NCBI GenBank assembly: GCA_964411985.1
Contig: CAYPNF010000052.1
Location: forward strand, 1-55,283
Length of the DNA: 55,283 nt
Source of the DNA: CAYPNF01 sp964411985
GTDB taxonomy: Bacteria; Verrucomicrobiota; Verrucomicrobiia; Limisphaerales; J093
Reading direction: 5' to 3'
The stretch's first letter is position 1. Each line of letters opens with the position of its first letter. The position numbers and the translations under genes were made by a program. Of this stretch, positions 32,210 through 41,070 are shown piece by piece. The notes under the pieces were generated by a model that did no database searches, was not told where the DNA came from, and saw only the letters and a program-made list of their open reading frames with translations.

Positions 32210-34777
32210 ATGGATTCCATGACCTGCAGATTCGTTCGGTTGGGTTTGCTACTCGGGCTGTGCTTCGCTCAAGCGCTCGGGCTCTCGGCCCAGGGCTCAG
32301 CCGACCTGCCCCACATCGTGGCTCAACCAGCCCCCTTCGTCCGCGTTAGGGAAGGGGGCCAATTGCAGCTCCATGTGGGTGCTGAAGGAACACCTCCTCT
32401 GACCTACCAGTGGCATCGCGATGGTGCCCCATTGGTCTCCTATGTCAGCTCGGACCTCCTGATCCCCAGCGTGACCGTGCAGGATGCGGGCCTCTACACG
32501 GTGGTGGTCTCCAATGCCTCTGGAGCGGTCACCAGCTTGGTTTCCACCGTCTCCGTGAGTGCCCCCTCGCTGACCCCACCATCGATTGTCACCCACCCCA
32601 TCGGTACCAATAATGTCATCCAGGGAGCCAGCTTTGATCTCTCCGTCGCAGCGGTCGGATCACTGCCTTTCCAGTACCAGTGGTATCACTACGGGTTTCC
32701 TTCGGCTGGCGGAACCAACGATCACCTCAACCTGCAGAACCTCGTTTACTCTGACTCGGGCGATTACTCGGTGGTGGTTTCGAACGCCGGCGGTTCTGTG
32801 ACCAGTCTGGTAGCCAGAGTGATTGTATTGCCGCTCCAACCCATCGTCATTCAGCACCCCACGAATGTCGTCTGCGCTGACGGCTCCGATTTCTCTCTCA
32901 CCGCGACCGCCGTGGGCGCTCCCAGCCTTGCTTTTCAGTGGTACTTCGGGGATTCGGTTGTCCAGAATGGCACCGTGTTGGATATGAACGGCGCGGTGTC
33001 CAACTCCGTGGTGTCGACGCTTTCGATTACCAACGCTTCGCTCGCTCAATCGGGCCCTTACCGGGTGGTCGTGGCCAGCCAGTATGGCGTGGTGACTAGC
33101 CAAGTGGCCCAGGTGACCATGAATCGATCCGCCCCCTATATTCTCGACTGGGAGCAACCACCGCAGAGTTCCTTCACGATTCTGAGCAACAGCTTCTCGC
33201 TGAGCACCGTCGTTCGGGGAACCGAGCCCATCTCCCTTCAATGGCGTCGCGGCGATGTGGCGGTTCCTAATGCGACCAATGCCCTCCTGAACGTCAGCAA
33301 CGCGCAGTTCTCCGACGCCGGCGACTACACTCTGCTCGCGGTGAACGCATTCGGCGCCACCACCAGCACTGTGGCGCACGTCACCGTCTATCCTTGGGGT
33401 CCTAGCATTATCACCCAGCCTGAGCCCATCACCAACGTTCTTCAGGGAACGGTCGTCAATGTGTCGGCCATCGTAACCGGGATATCGCCTCTTTACTACC
33501 AGTGGTACCTTGACGGCCAGCCCATCACCAATGCGACGCAATCCTACCTCCCGGTGTACACGGACCCGTTCTTTTCCACCAACGGGCTCTATACCGTGAT
33601 TGTCACTAACAGCTACGGAACGGTCACGAGTGAAGCCGCTCAGATTACCATCACCCCGCTTCGTGCTCTCGACTTGATGGTGGACCCGTCCTCCACCAAT
33701 GCGAACGAAATCCTCCTTCCCGTCTACATCTCCTCCCAGACGGATGAGCAGGAGATTCAGTGCTCAGTTCAGGCAAATCCCTCGGTGCTCTCGTTGCTTT
33801 CGGCCCAACTCGACTTGGACATCCAGGACAAGACTTCGGTCGCCTTCCTCGACACCAACAACCCACCGGTGTTAGTTGGCCCCAACAGTCCTCAAATTCA
33901 GTTTTTGGTGGATTCAAGCCAACTGACCGAGGGTAGAATCGGGATGTCCATCGCGCTTCCGACGAACGCCCATCTGACGGCTGGACGAATCCGGCTGGCC
34001 ACCATCAAGGCTGCCCTTGCTCCTGGCGCGAACCTCGCTTCCGCAGCCTTGGATTGGGCAGAAACCCCGCTTCCGATCCAGGTGATCAGCACCACCGAAG
34101 CTCATGGCACGAACTATGGCCTCTCCGTGTCGCGGGTGGCCGTCGGTGCCCAATTGGGAGTAGGTCCCGCTGTCTACCCTTCTCCGATAGCCTCGGTGCC
34201 CAATGCGCAAACCGGCTTCTTCGATCAATCGCTCTCCATCGTCAATGCGGGGAGCAAGGACCTCACGGGCTATACGATCTGGTTCAAGGGCTTGGGCCTC
34301 GATTCCCAGACAAACCAGATTCTGCTCGCCAACTCAACGGATATTTCAGCGCGCCCGGCGAATGGTTGGTGGTCGATCCAGATGGGCCCCCTGCATGCCG
34401 GGGCCACGACCGCCGCGACCGCAGAGTATTACATTCCGGACCGATCCACCCTTCCGACACCCACCATTCTTGGCGCGCCTTTGTCTCCGGGAGAGATGTA
34501 TGTCGACCCGGCACCCCCGCTTTCCGAATACTATCATGTGCGTGTGGACCGAATGCTCTTTGTCAATGGCGTGTTCATCGTTGAGTTCCCCAGCTCGGAA
34601 AACGTCAACTACTACCTCCAATACATTGATGATTTGAGGGGGACCAACTGGACCACATCCCTTCCGCCGGTCAAGGGAACCGGCACCACGGCGCAGTGGG
34701 TTGACAATGGTCCGCCCAGAACGGAAAGCAGACCGACGTCCCAAACGAACCGCTTTTACCGCATCTTACTTCCCTAG
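32210..34777 (+). CDS. Secreted multi-Ig-like surface protein
   Basis: 855 residues with a signal peptide (about 1-28). Five immunoglobulin-like domains follow, each with a QWxxxG core and a YTVVVSNxxGxVTSxV edge, at about residues 30-110, 118-200, 205-300, 305-390 and 395-480. The last 350 residues include a cohesin-like region (about 485-650) and end in FYRILLP, a C-terminal style frequent in Verrucomicrobia secreted proteins. It is likely cell-surface or secreted and may be involved in adhesion or matrix. The DNA just upstream has tandem TTGACT copies at 32160-32171 without a clear -10. Confidence 0.85.
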   Translation: MDSMTCRFVRLGLLLGLCFAQALGLSAQGSADLPHIVAQPAPFVRVREGGQLQLHVGAEGTPPLTYQWHRDGAPLVSYVSSDLLIPSVTVQDAGLYTVVVSNASGAVTSLVSTVSVSAPSLTPPSIVTHPIGTNNVIQGASFDLSVAAVGSLPFQYQWYHYGFPSAGGTNDHLNLQNLVYSDSGDYSVVVSNAGGSVTSLVARVIVLPLQPIVIQHPTNVVCADGSDFSLTATAVGAPSLAFQWYFGDSVVQNGTVLDMNGAVSNSVVSTLSITNASLAQSGPYRVVVASQYGVVTSQVAQVTMNRSAPYILDWEQPPQSSFTILSNSFSLSTVVRGTEPISLQWRRGDVAVPNATNALLNVSNAQFSDAGDYTLLAVNAFGATTSTVAHVTVYPWGPSIITQPEPITNVLQGTVVNVSAIVTGISPLYYQWYLDGQPITNATQSYLPVYTDPFFSTNGLYTVIVTNSYGTVTSEAAQITITPLRALDLMVDPSSTNANEILLPVYISSQTDEQEIQCSVQANPSVLSLLSAQLDLDIQDKTSVAFLDTNNPPVLVGPNSPQIQFLVDSSQLTEGRIGMSIALPTNAHLTAGRIRLATIKAALAPGANLASAALDWAETPLPIQVISTTEAHGTNYGLSVSRVAVGAQLGVGPAVYPSPIASVPNAQTGFFDQSLSIVNAGSKDLTGYTIWFKGLGLDSQTNQILLANSTDISARPANGWWSIQMGPLHAGATTAATAEYYIPDRSTLPTPTILGAPLSPGEMYVDPAPPLSEYYHVRVDRMLFVNGVFIVEFPSSENVNYYLQYIDDLRGTNWTTSLPPVKGTGTTAQWVDNGPPRTESRPTSQTNRFYRILLP

Positions 34778-34822
34778 GCAGCGCTGGGACTCCCGATTTT
34801 TCCCGCCACCTTTATCTGATCC

Positions 34823-35848
34823 ATGAATCCTCAAAAAATCCAAACGTTGTCGGCCACTCTCTGTCTTCTCTCGGCTGGGCTCCCTCAAGCCCACGCCTTG
34901 GAAGAACCTTCTTTGATGCCCAACCGCGTGTCTTTGAGTGGACGCTTTGCCTTCAACATCTCGGCGGACCTCCGTTACAACGCTCTTCCCGCCAATCCCG
35001 CCGGGACATACGACGACGGCTACGTCCAGCCCGACGTCAGCGGCAGCACCAGTCGGACCTGGAACTGGGGCTACACCCATGGGAACCAGGTGAATGGCGA
35101 CGCGATCGAGATGCACAATGCGCTGGGATCGCCCCGCGATGGCACACTGGACAGTTTTACCGAGGCTCCGCAAGGCGGTTTCGATCTGACCTATGGTCGC
35201 GAGCTGTTCCGCATCAAGATGGGAAAGAAGCGTTCCATGGCCTTTGGCGTCGAGGGTGGCTTCTCCTCCATGGCATACAGCGCCAAGCGGGAAGACACCA
35301 TCTCCGGAAGCATAGGGCGCGAGACCTCTTCCTTCGCCTTGGGCGGGAGCATCCCCCCTACGGCGCCTTATTCGGGGAGTTTCAACGGTCCGGGTCCCTT
35401 ACTCGACCTGCAGCCAAGCAGTTCGGTGGTGGATCAGGGTGTGCCGGTGACTTCCGCAGGCACGGTGAAGTTGGATTCCTTGCTTTTCGGTTTGAAGGCC
35501 GGGGCGTTTCTGGATTTGCCCATTACCAAGCGGGTCTCCGTCCAAGTGGGGGGAGGGGTGGCAGCGCTCTATGGACAGGCCGATTTGAGGTTTGAAGAAC
35601 AGATTGCCTATACCGAAGGGTTTGCTCCTCCGCCCTTGATCACAGGCGATTACGACAATAGCGAGTGGTTGATTGGCTTTTATGGCCAGGCTACGCTCTC
35701 TTATGCAGTCTCCAAGACCGTCCAAATCTTCGCTGGTGGTCAGTATCAGCAACTTGGGGACATTACGACCGGAGGTGGCGGCAGGGAGGCAACGCTCGAC
35801 TTTGGAGGCTGTATGGAAGCGGTGGCTGGCGTTCGGTTCACGTTCTAG
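34823..35848 (+). CDS. Outer-membrane beta-barrel-type protein
   Basis: 341 residues with a signal peptide (about residues 1-25). The mature part has alternating hydrophobic strands (FDLTYGRELFRIKM, SMAFGVEGGFSSMAY, FYGQATLSYAVSKTVQIFAGGQY) and ends with VAGVRFTF, the terminal-Phe pattern of outer-membrane proteins. No family was recognised. It is 45 bases downstream of the Ig-repeat gene and nine bases from lgt, so it may link the two transcription groups. Confidence 0.75.
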   Translation: MNPQKIQTLSATLCLLSAGLPQAHALEEPSLMPNRVSLSGRFAFNISADLRYNALPANPAGTYDDGYVQPDVSGSTSRTWNWGYTHGNQVNGDAIEMHNALGSPRDGTLDSFTEAPQGGFDLTYGRELFRIKMGKKRSMAFGVEGGFSSMAYSAKREDTISGSIGRETSSFALGGSIPPTAPYSGSFNGPGPLLDLQPSSSVVDQGVPVTSAGTVKLDSLLFGLKAGAFLDLPITKRVSVQVGGGVAALYGQADLRFEEQIAYTEGFAPPPLITGDYDNSEWLIGFYGQATLSYAVSKTVQIFAGGQYQQLGDITTGGGGREATLDFGGCMEAVAGVRFTF

Positions 35849-35856
35849 GATTCTCT

Positions 35857-36624
35857 TTGGAACAGGTAGCCTTTAGAATCGGAAGTGTCGCCGTCTACTG
35901 GTACGGGATCCTGGTGGCGTTGGGTTTCCTGGCGGGGCTCTGGACAGCAACGCGGCGCGCCGTGATCTATAAGATTCCGGGCGAAGTGGTCGCGGACCTC
36001 GGAGTCTGGATTATGCTGGGAGCCCTGGTGGGGGCTCGGCTGTTTTATGTGGTTTCGTACTGGAGGGAGGACTTTGCGGGTCGCCCCATTTGGGACCTCT
36101 TTGCCATTCGGAATGGGGGATTGGTTTTTTACGGTGGACTCGCGGGTGCATGCCTGGCCACGGTTCTCTTCTGCCGCATCAAGCGGGTTCGCTTGTGGAA
36201 CATCGCGGACTGTATGGCCCCAAGCATCGCTCTGGGACACGCCCTCGGGCGCTTGGGCTGCCTGGCGAATGGCTGTTGTTACGGTCGGCCAACCGATTTG
36301 CCTTGGGCCATCCATTTCCCGAAGGAGGGCCTGGCTGGCGGGGCAGGGGTCCATCCCACCCAGGTGTACGAAGCGGTCCTGAACATGGCTTTGTATTTGG
36401 GCTTGGCGAGACTCTATCGCCATCGTAAGTTTGAGGGGCAGGTCTTCGCCGCGTATCTGCTTTGCTACGCCTTGGTGCGAAGTCTGGTGGAACTCTTTCG
36501 CGGAGACTACGGAGAGCATTACCTCGCTGGTTGGATAACTCCTGCCCACTTGGTGAGTGTCCTCATTGCCATCGCCGGGTTCTGGCTGTGGAAACGTCTG
36601 GCATCTGATGGAAGAAAAAGTTGA
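35857..36624 (+). CDS. lgt: Prolipoprotein diacylglyceryl transferase
   Basis: 255 residues from a TTG start at 35857; the longer frame from 35665 lies inside the barrel gene. Lgt transfers diacylglycerol from phosphatidylglycerol to lipoprotein cysteines in the inner membrane. Several membrane spans are clear. The signature is GRLGCLANGCCYGRPTDLPW, a known variant in which the Asn and Glu of the E. coli motif are Cys. Other family blocks are VGARLFYVVSYW and GGLVFYGGL near the N-terminus and HPTQVYEAVLN near the C-terminus. Its stop overlaps the rluD start, suggesting coupling. Confidence 0.9.
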   Translation: MEQVAFRIGSVAVYWYGILVALGFLAGLWTATRRAVIYKIPGEVVADLGVWIMLGALVGARLFYVVSYWREDFAGRPIWDLFAIRNGGLVFYGGLAGACLATVLFCRIKRVRLWNIADCMAPSIALGHALGRLGCLANGCCYGRPTDLPWAIHFPKEGLAGGAGVHPTQVYEAVLNMALYLGLARLYRHRKFEGQVFAAYLLCYALVRSLVELFRGDYGEHYLAGWITPAHLVSVLIAIAGFWLWKRLASDGRKS

Positions 36625-37567
36625 TACCATGAGGGTGGAAACCTCGCTCCCGCGGGGGCGTCTGGATTCCTACCTGCGCGAACGGTACCCTTGCGTGTCG
36701 AGGAACACCCTGCAGCGCCTGATTCGGGAAGGGGAAATTCGCGTCGACAACGAGGTGGTCAAACCTACCCATCATCCGGTGGCGGGAGAGGTGGTAACCC
36801 TCCATTGGCCTCCACCCAAGCCTGCAACGGTCGAGGCTCGCGAAATCCCCCTGAAGATTGTCTACGAGGACGAGTTTTTACTGGTCCTGGACAAGAGCGC
36901 CGGGATGGTAGTGCATCCCGCCGCGGGGAACGAAGAAGATACCTTGGTCCATGCTCTGCTTCATCACTGCCACGGGCAGTTGAGCGGGATCGGTGGAGTA
37001 GAACGGCCCGGCATTGTGCATCGCCTGGACCAGTACACTACTGGCCTGATGGTGGTGGCGAAATCCGATGTGACGCACGTAGCCCTCTCCCGGCAGTTTG
37101 CCCAGCGATTGGTGGATAAGCTCTATCACGCGATTGCATGCGGGGATGTTCAGCCACCAGGCGGAGAGATCGACGCTGCCATTGCCCGCCATCCCAGTCA
37201 CCGCAAATGCATGGCGGTGGTGGAGGGGGGACGCACCGCGCTGACCTCCTATCGGGTGGTGGAAAGGATGGAGTTTGCGTCTCTGGTGGAGGCCCGGCTC
37301 CATACCGGCAGAACTCACCAGGTTCGAGTTCACCTGAAACATCTGGGTTATCCCCTGGTGGGGGATAGTGTTTACGGGAAGAAACAGAACGCTCTTCTGG
37401 CCGAACAGACGGGTTTCCAGGCGGAGAGGCAAATGCTCCACGCCCGGTTCCTGGCATTCACTCATCCTTCCACCGAGAAGCGGATGGTCTTCGAATCTCC
37501 CTGGCCGCAGGATTTCCGGCTGGCGATGGAGGCGCTCCGGTTGCATTCACAGAAGTTCGTGCGATGA
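36608..37567 (+). CDS. rluD: RluA-family pseudouridine synthase (RluD-like)
   Basis: 319 residues from the ATG at 36608, overlapping lgt by 17 bases. A second start upstream at 36557 is inside lgt. An N-terminal S4 RNA-binding domain (LDSYLRERYPCVSRNTLQRLIREG) precedes the synthase domain, with the catalytic Asp in GIVHRLDQYTTGL (Asp141), ARLHTGRTHQVRVHLKHLGYPLVGD and the ending HARFLAFTHP. It makes pseudouridines in 23S rRNA (U1911, U1915, U1917 in RluD). RluD versus RluC is not certain. Confidence 0.92.
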   Translation: MEEKVDTMRVETSLPRGRLDSYLRERYPCVSRNTLQRLIREGEIRVDNEVVKPTHHPVAGEVVTLHWPPPKPATVEAREIPLKIVYEDEFLLVLDKSAGMVVHPAAGNEEDTLVHALLHHCHGQLSGIGGVERPGIVHRLDQYTTGLMVVAKSDVTHVALSRQFAQRLVDKLYHAIACGDVQPPGGEIDAAIARHPSHRKCMAVVEGGRTALTSYRVVERMEFASLVEARLHTGRTHQVRVHLKHLGYPLVGDSVYGKKQNALLAEQTGFQAERQMLHARFLAFTHPSTEKRMVFESPWPQDFRLAMEALRLHSQKFVR

Positions 37568-37574
37568 TCACGCC

Positions 37575-38069
37575 ATGGATACAGTGCAAATCTGCGGCCT
37601 CGTCTGCGCGCTCCTGGTGATGATCGTGGGGTTGGCGGGTTGTGTCCTGCCTGGGCTTCCGGGGACACCTTTGATTCTGGCGGCGGCGATTGGGCATCGT
37701 CTCTACTTTGGCAGTGCCAGCGTGGGGCCTGTGGTGCTTGTCGTGCTCGTATTGCTCACCGCGCTTTCGATCGGCTTGGACTACCTGGCAGGGTTGTACG
37801 GCGCCAAACGGTTGGGTGCAACGTGGCGTGGGGTCACTGGGGCCGCCATCGGCGTCGCTTTGGGCATTCTTGGCGGTCCCGTTGGAATTCTGGTTGGCCC
37901 ATTTCTGGGGGCGACCGGAATGGAACTGGCCGGTGGTATGAGTCTGAAGGAAGCGAGCACGGCTGGTTTGGGTGCGACGCTGGGAGTGCTGGCGGGGGCA
38001 GTCGGGAAGATTGCGTGCGGCTTTTCCATGGTGGGACTGTTTGTCTTGAACCTCCTTCTCCGGACTTGA
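37575..38069 (+). CDS. DUF456-family membrane protein
   Basis: 164 residues from ATG at 37575; the longer frame from 37368 lies inside rluD. Several hydrophobic segments, a glycine-rich middle (GAAIGVALGILGGPVGILVGPFLGATGMEL) and LPGLPGTPLILAAAI near residue 30 match DUF456. The function is unknown. It is eight bases after rluD and 66 bases before ispF on the same strand. Confidence 0.85.
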   Translation: MDTVQICGLVCALLVMIVGLAGCVLPGLPGTPLILAAAIGHRLYFGSASVGPVVLVVLVLLTALSIGLDYLAGLYGAKRLGATWRGVTGAAIGVALGILGGPVGILVGPFLGATGMELAGGMSLKEASTAGLGATLGVLAGAVGKIACGFSMVGLFVLNLLLRT

Positions 38070-38135
38070 TTTTGGCTCGCAGGTCTCCCGAAAGCCTTTG
38101 CTTTCAGCCGATTCTGCCGATATAGTAAGGGCACT

Positions 38136-38615
38136 ATGATACACGTGGGCATTGGTTATGACGTTCACCGCCTCGTGGAGGGACGCAAACTGGTCCTCGG
38201 AGGTGTGGAGTTCCATCATCCGAAGGGTCTCGAAGGCCACTCTGACGCGGACGTCTTGATGCATGCCATTTGCGATGCTATTTTTGGGGCATTGGGGGAA
38301 GGAGACATTGGACATTTCTTTCCCAACACCGATCCGCGATGGCATAATGCTTCTAGCCAGGTTTTCCTCCAGGAGGCGGCTCGTCAGGTGGGATTTCATG
38401 ATGGCACCATCGTGAATATCGATGCGACGCTGATTGCCCAGGCACCCAAGATCAGTCCTTATGTGGGTGCCATGAAACAGAACATATCGATGGCGCTGGG
38501 GATCAACCCGAAGAAGGTGGCAATCAAGGCTACCACGAACGAAGGGCTTGGATTCCTTGGGCGCGAAGAGGGGATCGCAGCGATGGCCGTTGCGAGCGTT
38601 GATTTGCCCCATTAG
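38136..38615 (+). CDS. ispF: 2-C-methyl-D-erythritol 2,4-cyclodiphosphate synthase
   Basis: 159 residues, the standard IspF length. The metal ligands are in the GYDVHRL motif near the N-terminus and the middle KGLEGHSDADVLMHAICDAIFGAL block. The C-terminal KATTNEGLGFLGREEGIAAMAV signature is complete. It closes the cyclodiphosphate in the MEP isoprenoid pathway, so the organism uses MEP rather than mevalonate for isoprenoids. Confidence 0.96.
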   Translation: MIHVGIGYDVHRLVEGRKLVLGGVEFHHPKGLEGHSDADVLMHAICDAIFGALGEGDIGHFFPNTDPRWHNASSQVFLQEAARQVGFHDGTIVNIDATLIAQAPKISPYVGAMKQNISMALGINPKKVAIKATTNEGLGFLGREEGIAAMAVASVDLPH

Positions 38616-38631
38616 CCACCCATAACCAAGG

Positions 38632-38919
38632 ATGTCCGCAAAAGCAGAGATAAGTTGGCAGGGGCGAACCCCGGAAGGCGAAAAAAGGCAGGTCTACGTC
38701 CGCCACACCGGTGGCGAGTGGCTGTTCTTCGTTCGCAGTCGGCGTTTCGACGCTTGGCAGGCTCTGAAGAATCCCCCGCTGGAAGATTGGCAGGAGTTGC
38801 TGGATGCGGTGGAACGAAGGGTGGCGCGTCGTCTCTTGCGGCCCGAAGAACCCGCAAAGATTCGCCAGAAGATTCGAGAGCACTATCCAGGGTCGTCTGA
38901 TGACGCTCCGAGCCAGTGA
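38632..38919 (+). CDS. Small conserved-type hypothetical protein
   Basis: 95 residues, 17 bases after ispF and overlapping the amidotransferase start by four bases (ATGA). It has a beta-rich first half (SWQGRTPEGEKRQVYVRH, EWLFFVRSRRFDAW) and an alpha-helical second half rich in Arg and Glu. No family was recognised. Tight packing on both sides argues for a real, translated gene. Confidence 0.7.
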   Translation: MSAKAEISWQGRTPEGEKRQVYVRHTGGEWLFFVRSRRFDAWQALKNPPLEDWQELLDAVERRVARRLLRPEEPAKIRQKIREHYPGSSDDAPSQ

Positions 38920-39686
38920 AGAAGCGACCTCTCATTTTGGTAACCGCAGCCACCTGCAAACAAGGGGTGGAGTTGTCGGACCCTTCCCTGAGTCTGGCGG
39001 ATGGCTACCCAAAGGCACTTGTGGAGGCCGGAGGGGTCCCGCTAGTGCCCGCTTGCGAGCCGGATGAGCGCTACCTCCGCGATTGCGTTTCCCGCTGTGA
39101 TGGCGTCATGCTGACCGGGGGCGAAGACCTTCAACCGAGCCTCTACTGCTCTCGGTTGCCGCAAAAACTGAAAGCAACCGTCAAACAAACGGAGCCCGAG
39201 CGGGATTTGTTTGAACTCCTTCTGATTCAGGAAGTGTTTCGCCAGAGAAAACCCCTTTTTGCGATTTGTCGCGGGCACCAGCTGATGAACGTGGCGATGG
39301 GGGGTACGCTCTTGGTGGATATTGGTATTCAGTTACGCAAGTCATTGAAGCACAGTGATATAAGGAATAAGTGCAAGCCGGTTCATCCTATCCATGTACT
39401 CAAGGGTTCGCTTTTGTGGAGTGCGCTTCGCAAAGAGACGTTGTCCGTGAATAGCACCCACCATCAGGCGATCGACCGCTTGGCCGATCTCTTCCATCCC
39501 ACCGCTGTCAGCCCGGATGGAATCATCGAGGCGACTGAGCTTGCCCCCGCGGCGCGTCAGCTTCTGCCCTGGTACTTGTCGGTCCAATTCCACCCGGAAC
39601 GGTTGTGCTTCCAATATCCTGAGTTTCGTGCATTATTCACTTGTTTCGTAAAAGCGTGTAACTCGGCGTCGCACGTAGTCGCATGA
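38916..39686 (+). CDS. Class I glutamine amidotransferase-like (PuuD-type) hydrolase
   Basis: 256 residues. The nucleophile is in FAICRGHQLMNVAMGG (Cys118), and the His-Glu pair is in VQFHPERLC near the C-terminus; HPIHVLKGS and NSTHHQAID are also typical. This is the gamma-glutamyl-gamma-aminobutyrate hydrolase/PuuD group, which splits gamma-glutamyl amides in polyamine or glutamate metabolism. It overlaps the preceding hypothetical gene and the following response-regulator gene by four bases each, so it is part of a coupled unit with a regulator. Confidence 0.85.
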   Translation: MKKRPLILVTAATCKQGVELSDPSLSLADGYPKALVEAGGVPLVPACEPDERYLRDCVSRCDGVMLTGGEDLQPSLYCSRLPQKLKATVKQTEPERDLFELLLIQEVFRQRKPLFAICRGHQLMNVAMGGTLLVDIGIQLRKSLKHSDIRNKCKPVHPIHVLKGSLLWSALRKETLSVNSTHHQAIDRLADLFHPTAVSPDGIIEATELAPAARQLLPWYLSVQFHPERLCFQYPEFRALFTCFVKACNSASHVVA

Positions 39687-41023
39687 AGAATCGAGTCTTA
39701 GTCGTTGATGATGACCAGAATGTGAGGCAGTTGCTGGCTGAGCTGCTGGCGGCTTGGGCCTATGAAGCCTCCTCTGCCGCGAGCGCGGCCGAACTGGAGC
39801 TCTGCCTGGCGAAGACCCAGCCGGATGTGGTCCTGTTGGATTGGCAGTTGCCTGATGGCGACGGGTTGGAGCTTCTGCCGATGATCAAGAAGCAATGGCC
39901 GGAGACCCAGGTGATTGTGATGACCGGCTTTGGCACCTTTGACGCTGCGGTGGAAGCGGTCAAACGCGGGGCTTTTCACTTTCAGCCCAAACCTTTCGAC
40001 ACGAAAGGGATGATGCTCCTGATCCAGCGGGCTTGCGAACACAAGCAGCTGACGGAACAAACGAGTTTCCTACGGAACGCGGTTTCTGCCCTGAGCGGTG
40101 GAACCTCTCCCGTCTTCCACAGCCCGGCCATGAAGGCCACAGTCCGGACGGTGGAGAGGGTGGCACCTAGTGAAGTGCCCATTATGATTACGGGAGAGAG
40201 TGGTACGGGCAAGGAAGTGGTGGCGGACTTGATTCACGCTCTGAGCCCGCGGGCGAAGGGCCCCCTGATCAAGGTCAACTGCGCCGCGCTACCCCGTGAG
40301 CTCATTGAGAGCGAACTTTTTGGAGCCGTGAAGGGCGCCTACACCGGGTCTCATGCGGATCGGGAAGGCCTGTTTCGCCAGGCAGACGGCGGTTCCCTCC
40401 TGCTGGACGAGTTGTCGGAGATGCCGATCGAGACCCAGAGTAAACTCCTGCGGGTGCTCCAGGAAAAGGAGTTCCGGCCGGTCGGGGGCAGGACCAGTTA
40501 CAAAGCGGACGTGAGGATCGTTGCCGCCACGAACCGTAAGGTGGAAGAGGCTATCCGGGACAACAAGCTCCGAGAAGACCTCTACTATCGTATCGGAGCG
40601 ATCACGATTCATCTGCCGCCGCTCCGGGACCGCCGTGAGGATATCATGCCGCTCGCGCTCTCGTTTCTGAAACGCTTCGCGGCGCAGGCGGGGCGGGTGA
40701 TGAATGGATTTTCGGAAGCGGCCGCTGACCGGCTCCGAGGTTTTGATTGGCCGGGGAACGTGCGCCAATTGCAGAACGAGGTCCAGCGCGCACTCCTCAT
40801 GTGCGAAGGCACCGTGGTGGATGTGGGCGACTTGTCGATCAATCCGACCCAAGCACTGCAGGAAGATGCGACGGATTTGTCGTTGCTGGAGGGGGTTGAG
40901 AAGAACGCCATCATCCAGATGCTCAAGGACACCGGCGGGAATAAACTGGAAACCGCCAAACGCCTGGGGATTGGCCGCCAGACGCTTTACAATAAGATCA
41001 AGCTTTACGGCATCAAGACCTGA
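39683..41023 (+). CDS. Sigma-54-dependent response regulator (NtrC type)
   Basis: 446 residues. The receiver domain (residues 1-115) has acidic DDD near 9-11, the phospho-acceptor Asp53 in LLDWQLPDGDG and Lys103. The sigma-54 AAA+ domain has Walker A GESGTGKE (171-178) and the sigma-54-contact loop GAYTGS (218-223), where most have GAFTGA. The Fis-type helix-turn-helix is at the C-terminus (LETAKRLGIGRQTLYNKIKLYG). It activates sigma-54 promoters when phosphorylated. The adjacent hybrid kinase is the likely partner. Confidence 0.93.
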   Translation: MKNRVLVVDDDQNVRQLLAELLAAWAYEASSAASAAELELCLAKTQPDVVLLDWQLPDGDGLELLPMIKKQWPETQVIVMTGFGTFDAAVEAVKRGAFHFQPKPFDTKGMMLLIQRACEHKQLTEQTSFLRNAVSALSGGTSPVFHSPAMKATVRTVERVAPSEVPIMITGESGTGKEVVADLIHALSPRAKGPLIKVNCAALPRELIESELFGAVKGAYTGSHADREGLFRQADGGSLLLDELSEMPIETQSKLLRVLQEKEFRPVGGRTSYKADVRIVAATNRKVEEAIRDNKLREDLYYRIGAITIHLPPLRDRREDIMPLALSFLKRFAAQAGRVMNGFSEAAADRLRGFDWPGNVRQLQNEVQRALLMCEGTVVDVGDLSINPTQALQEDATDLSLLEGVEKNAIIQMLKDTGGNKLETAKRLGIGRQTLYNKIKLYGIKT

Positions 41024-41070
41024 TTCCCGGTAGTCCAACGGATTCGACTGCCGCGTTTTCCGGTCCAAGG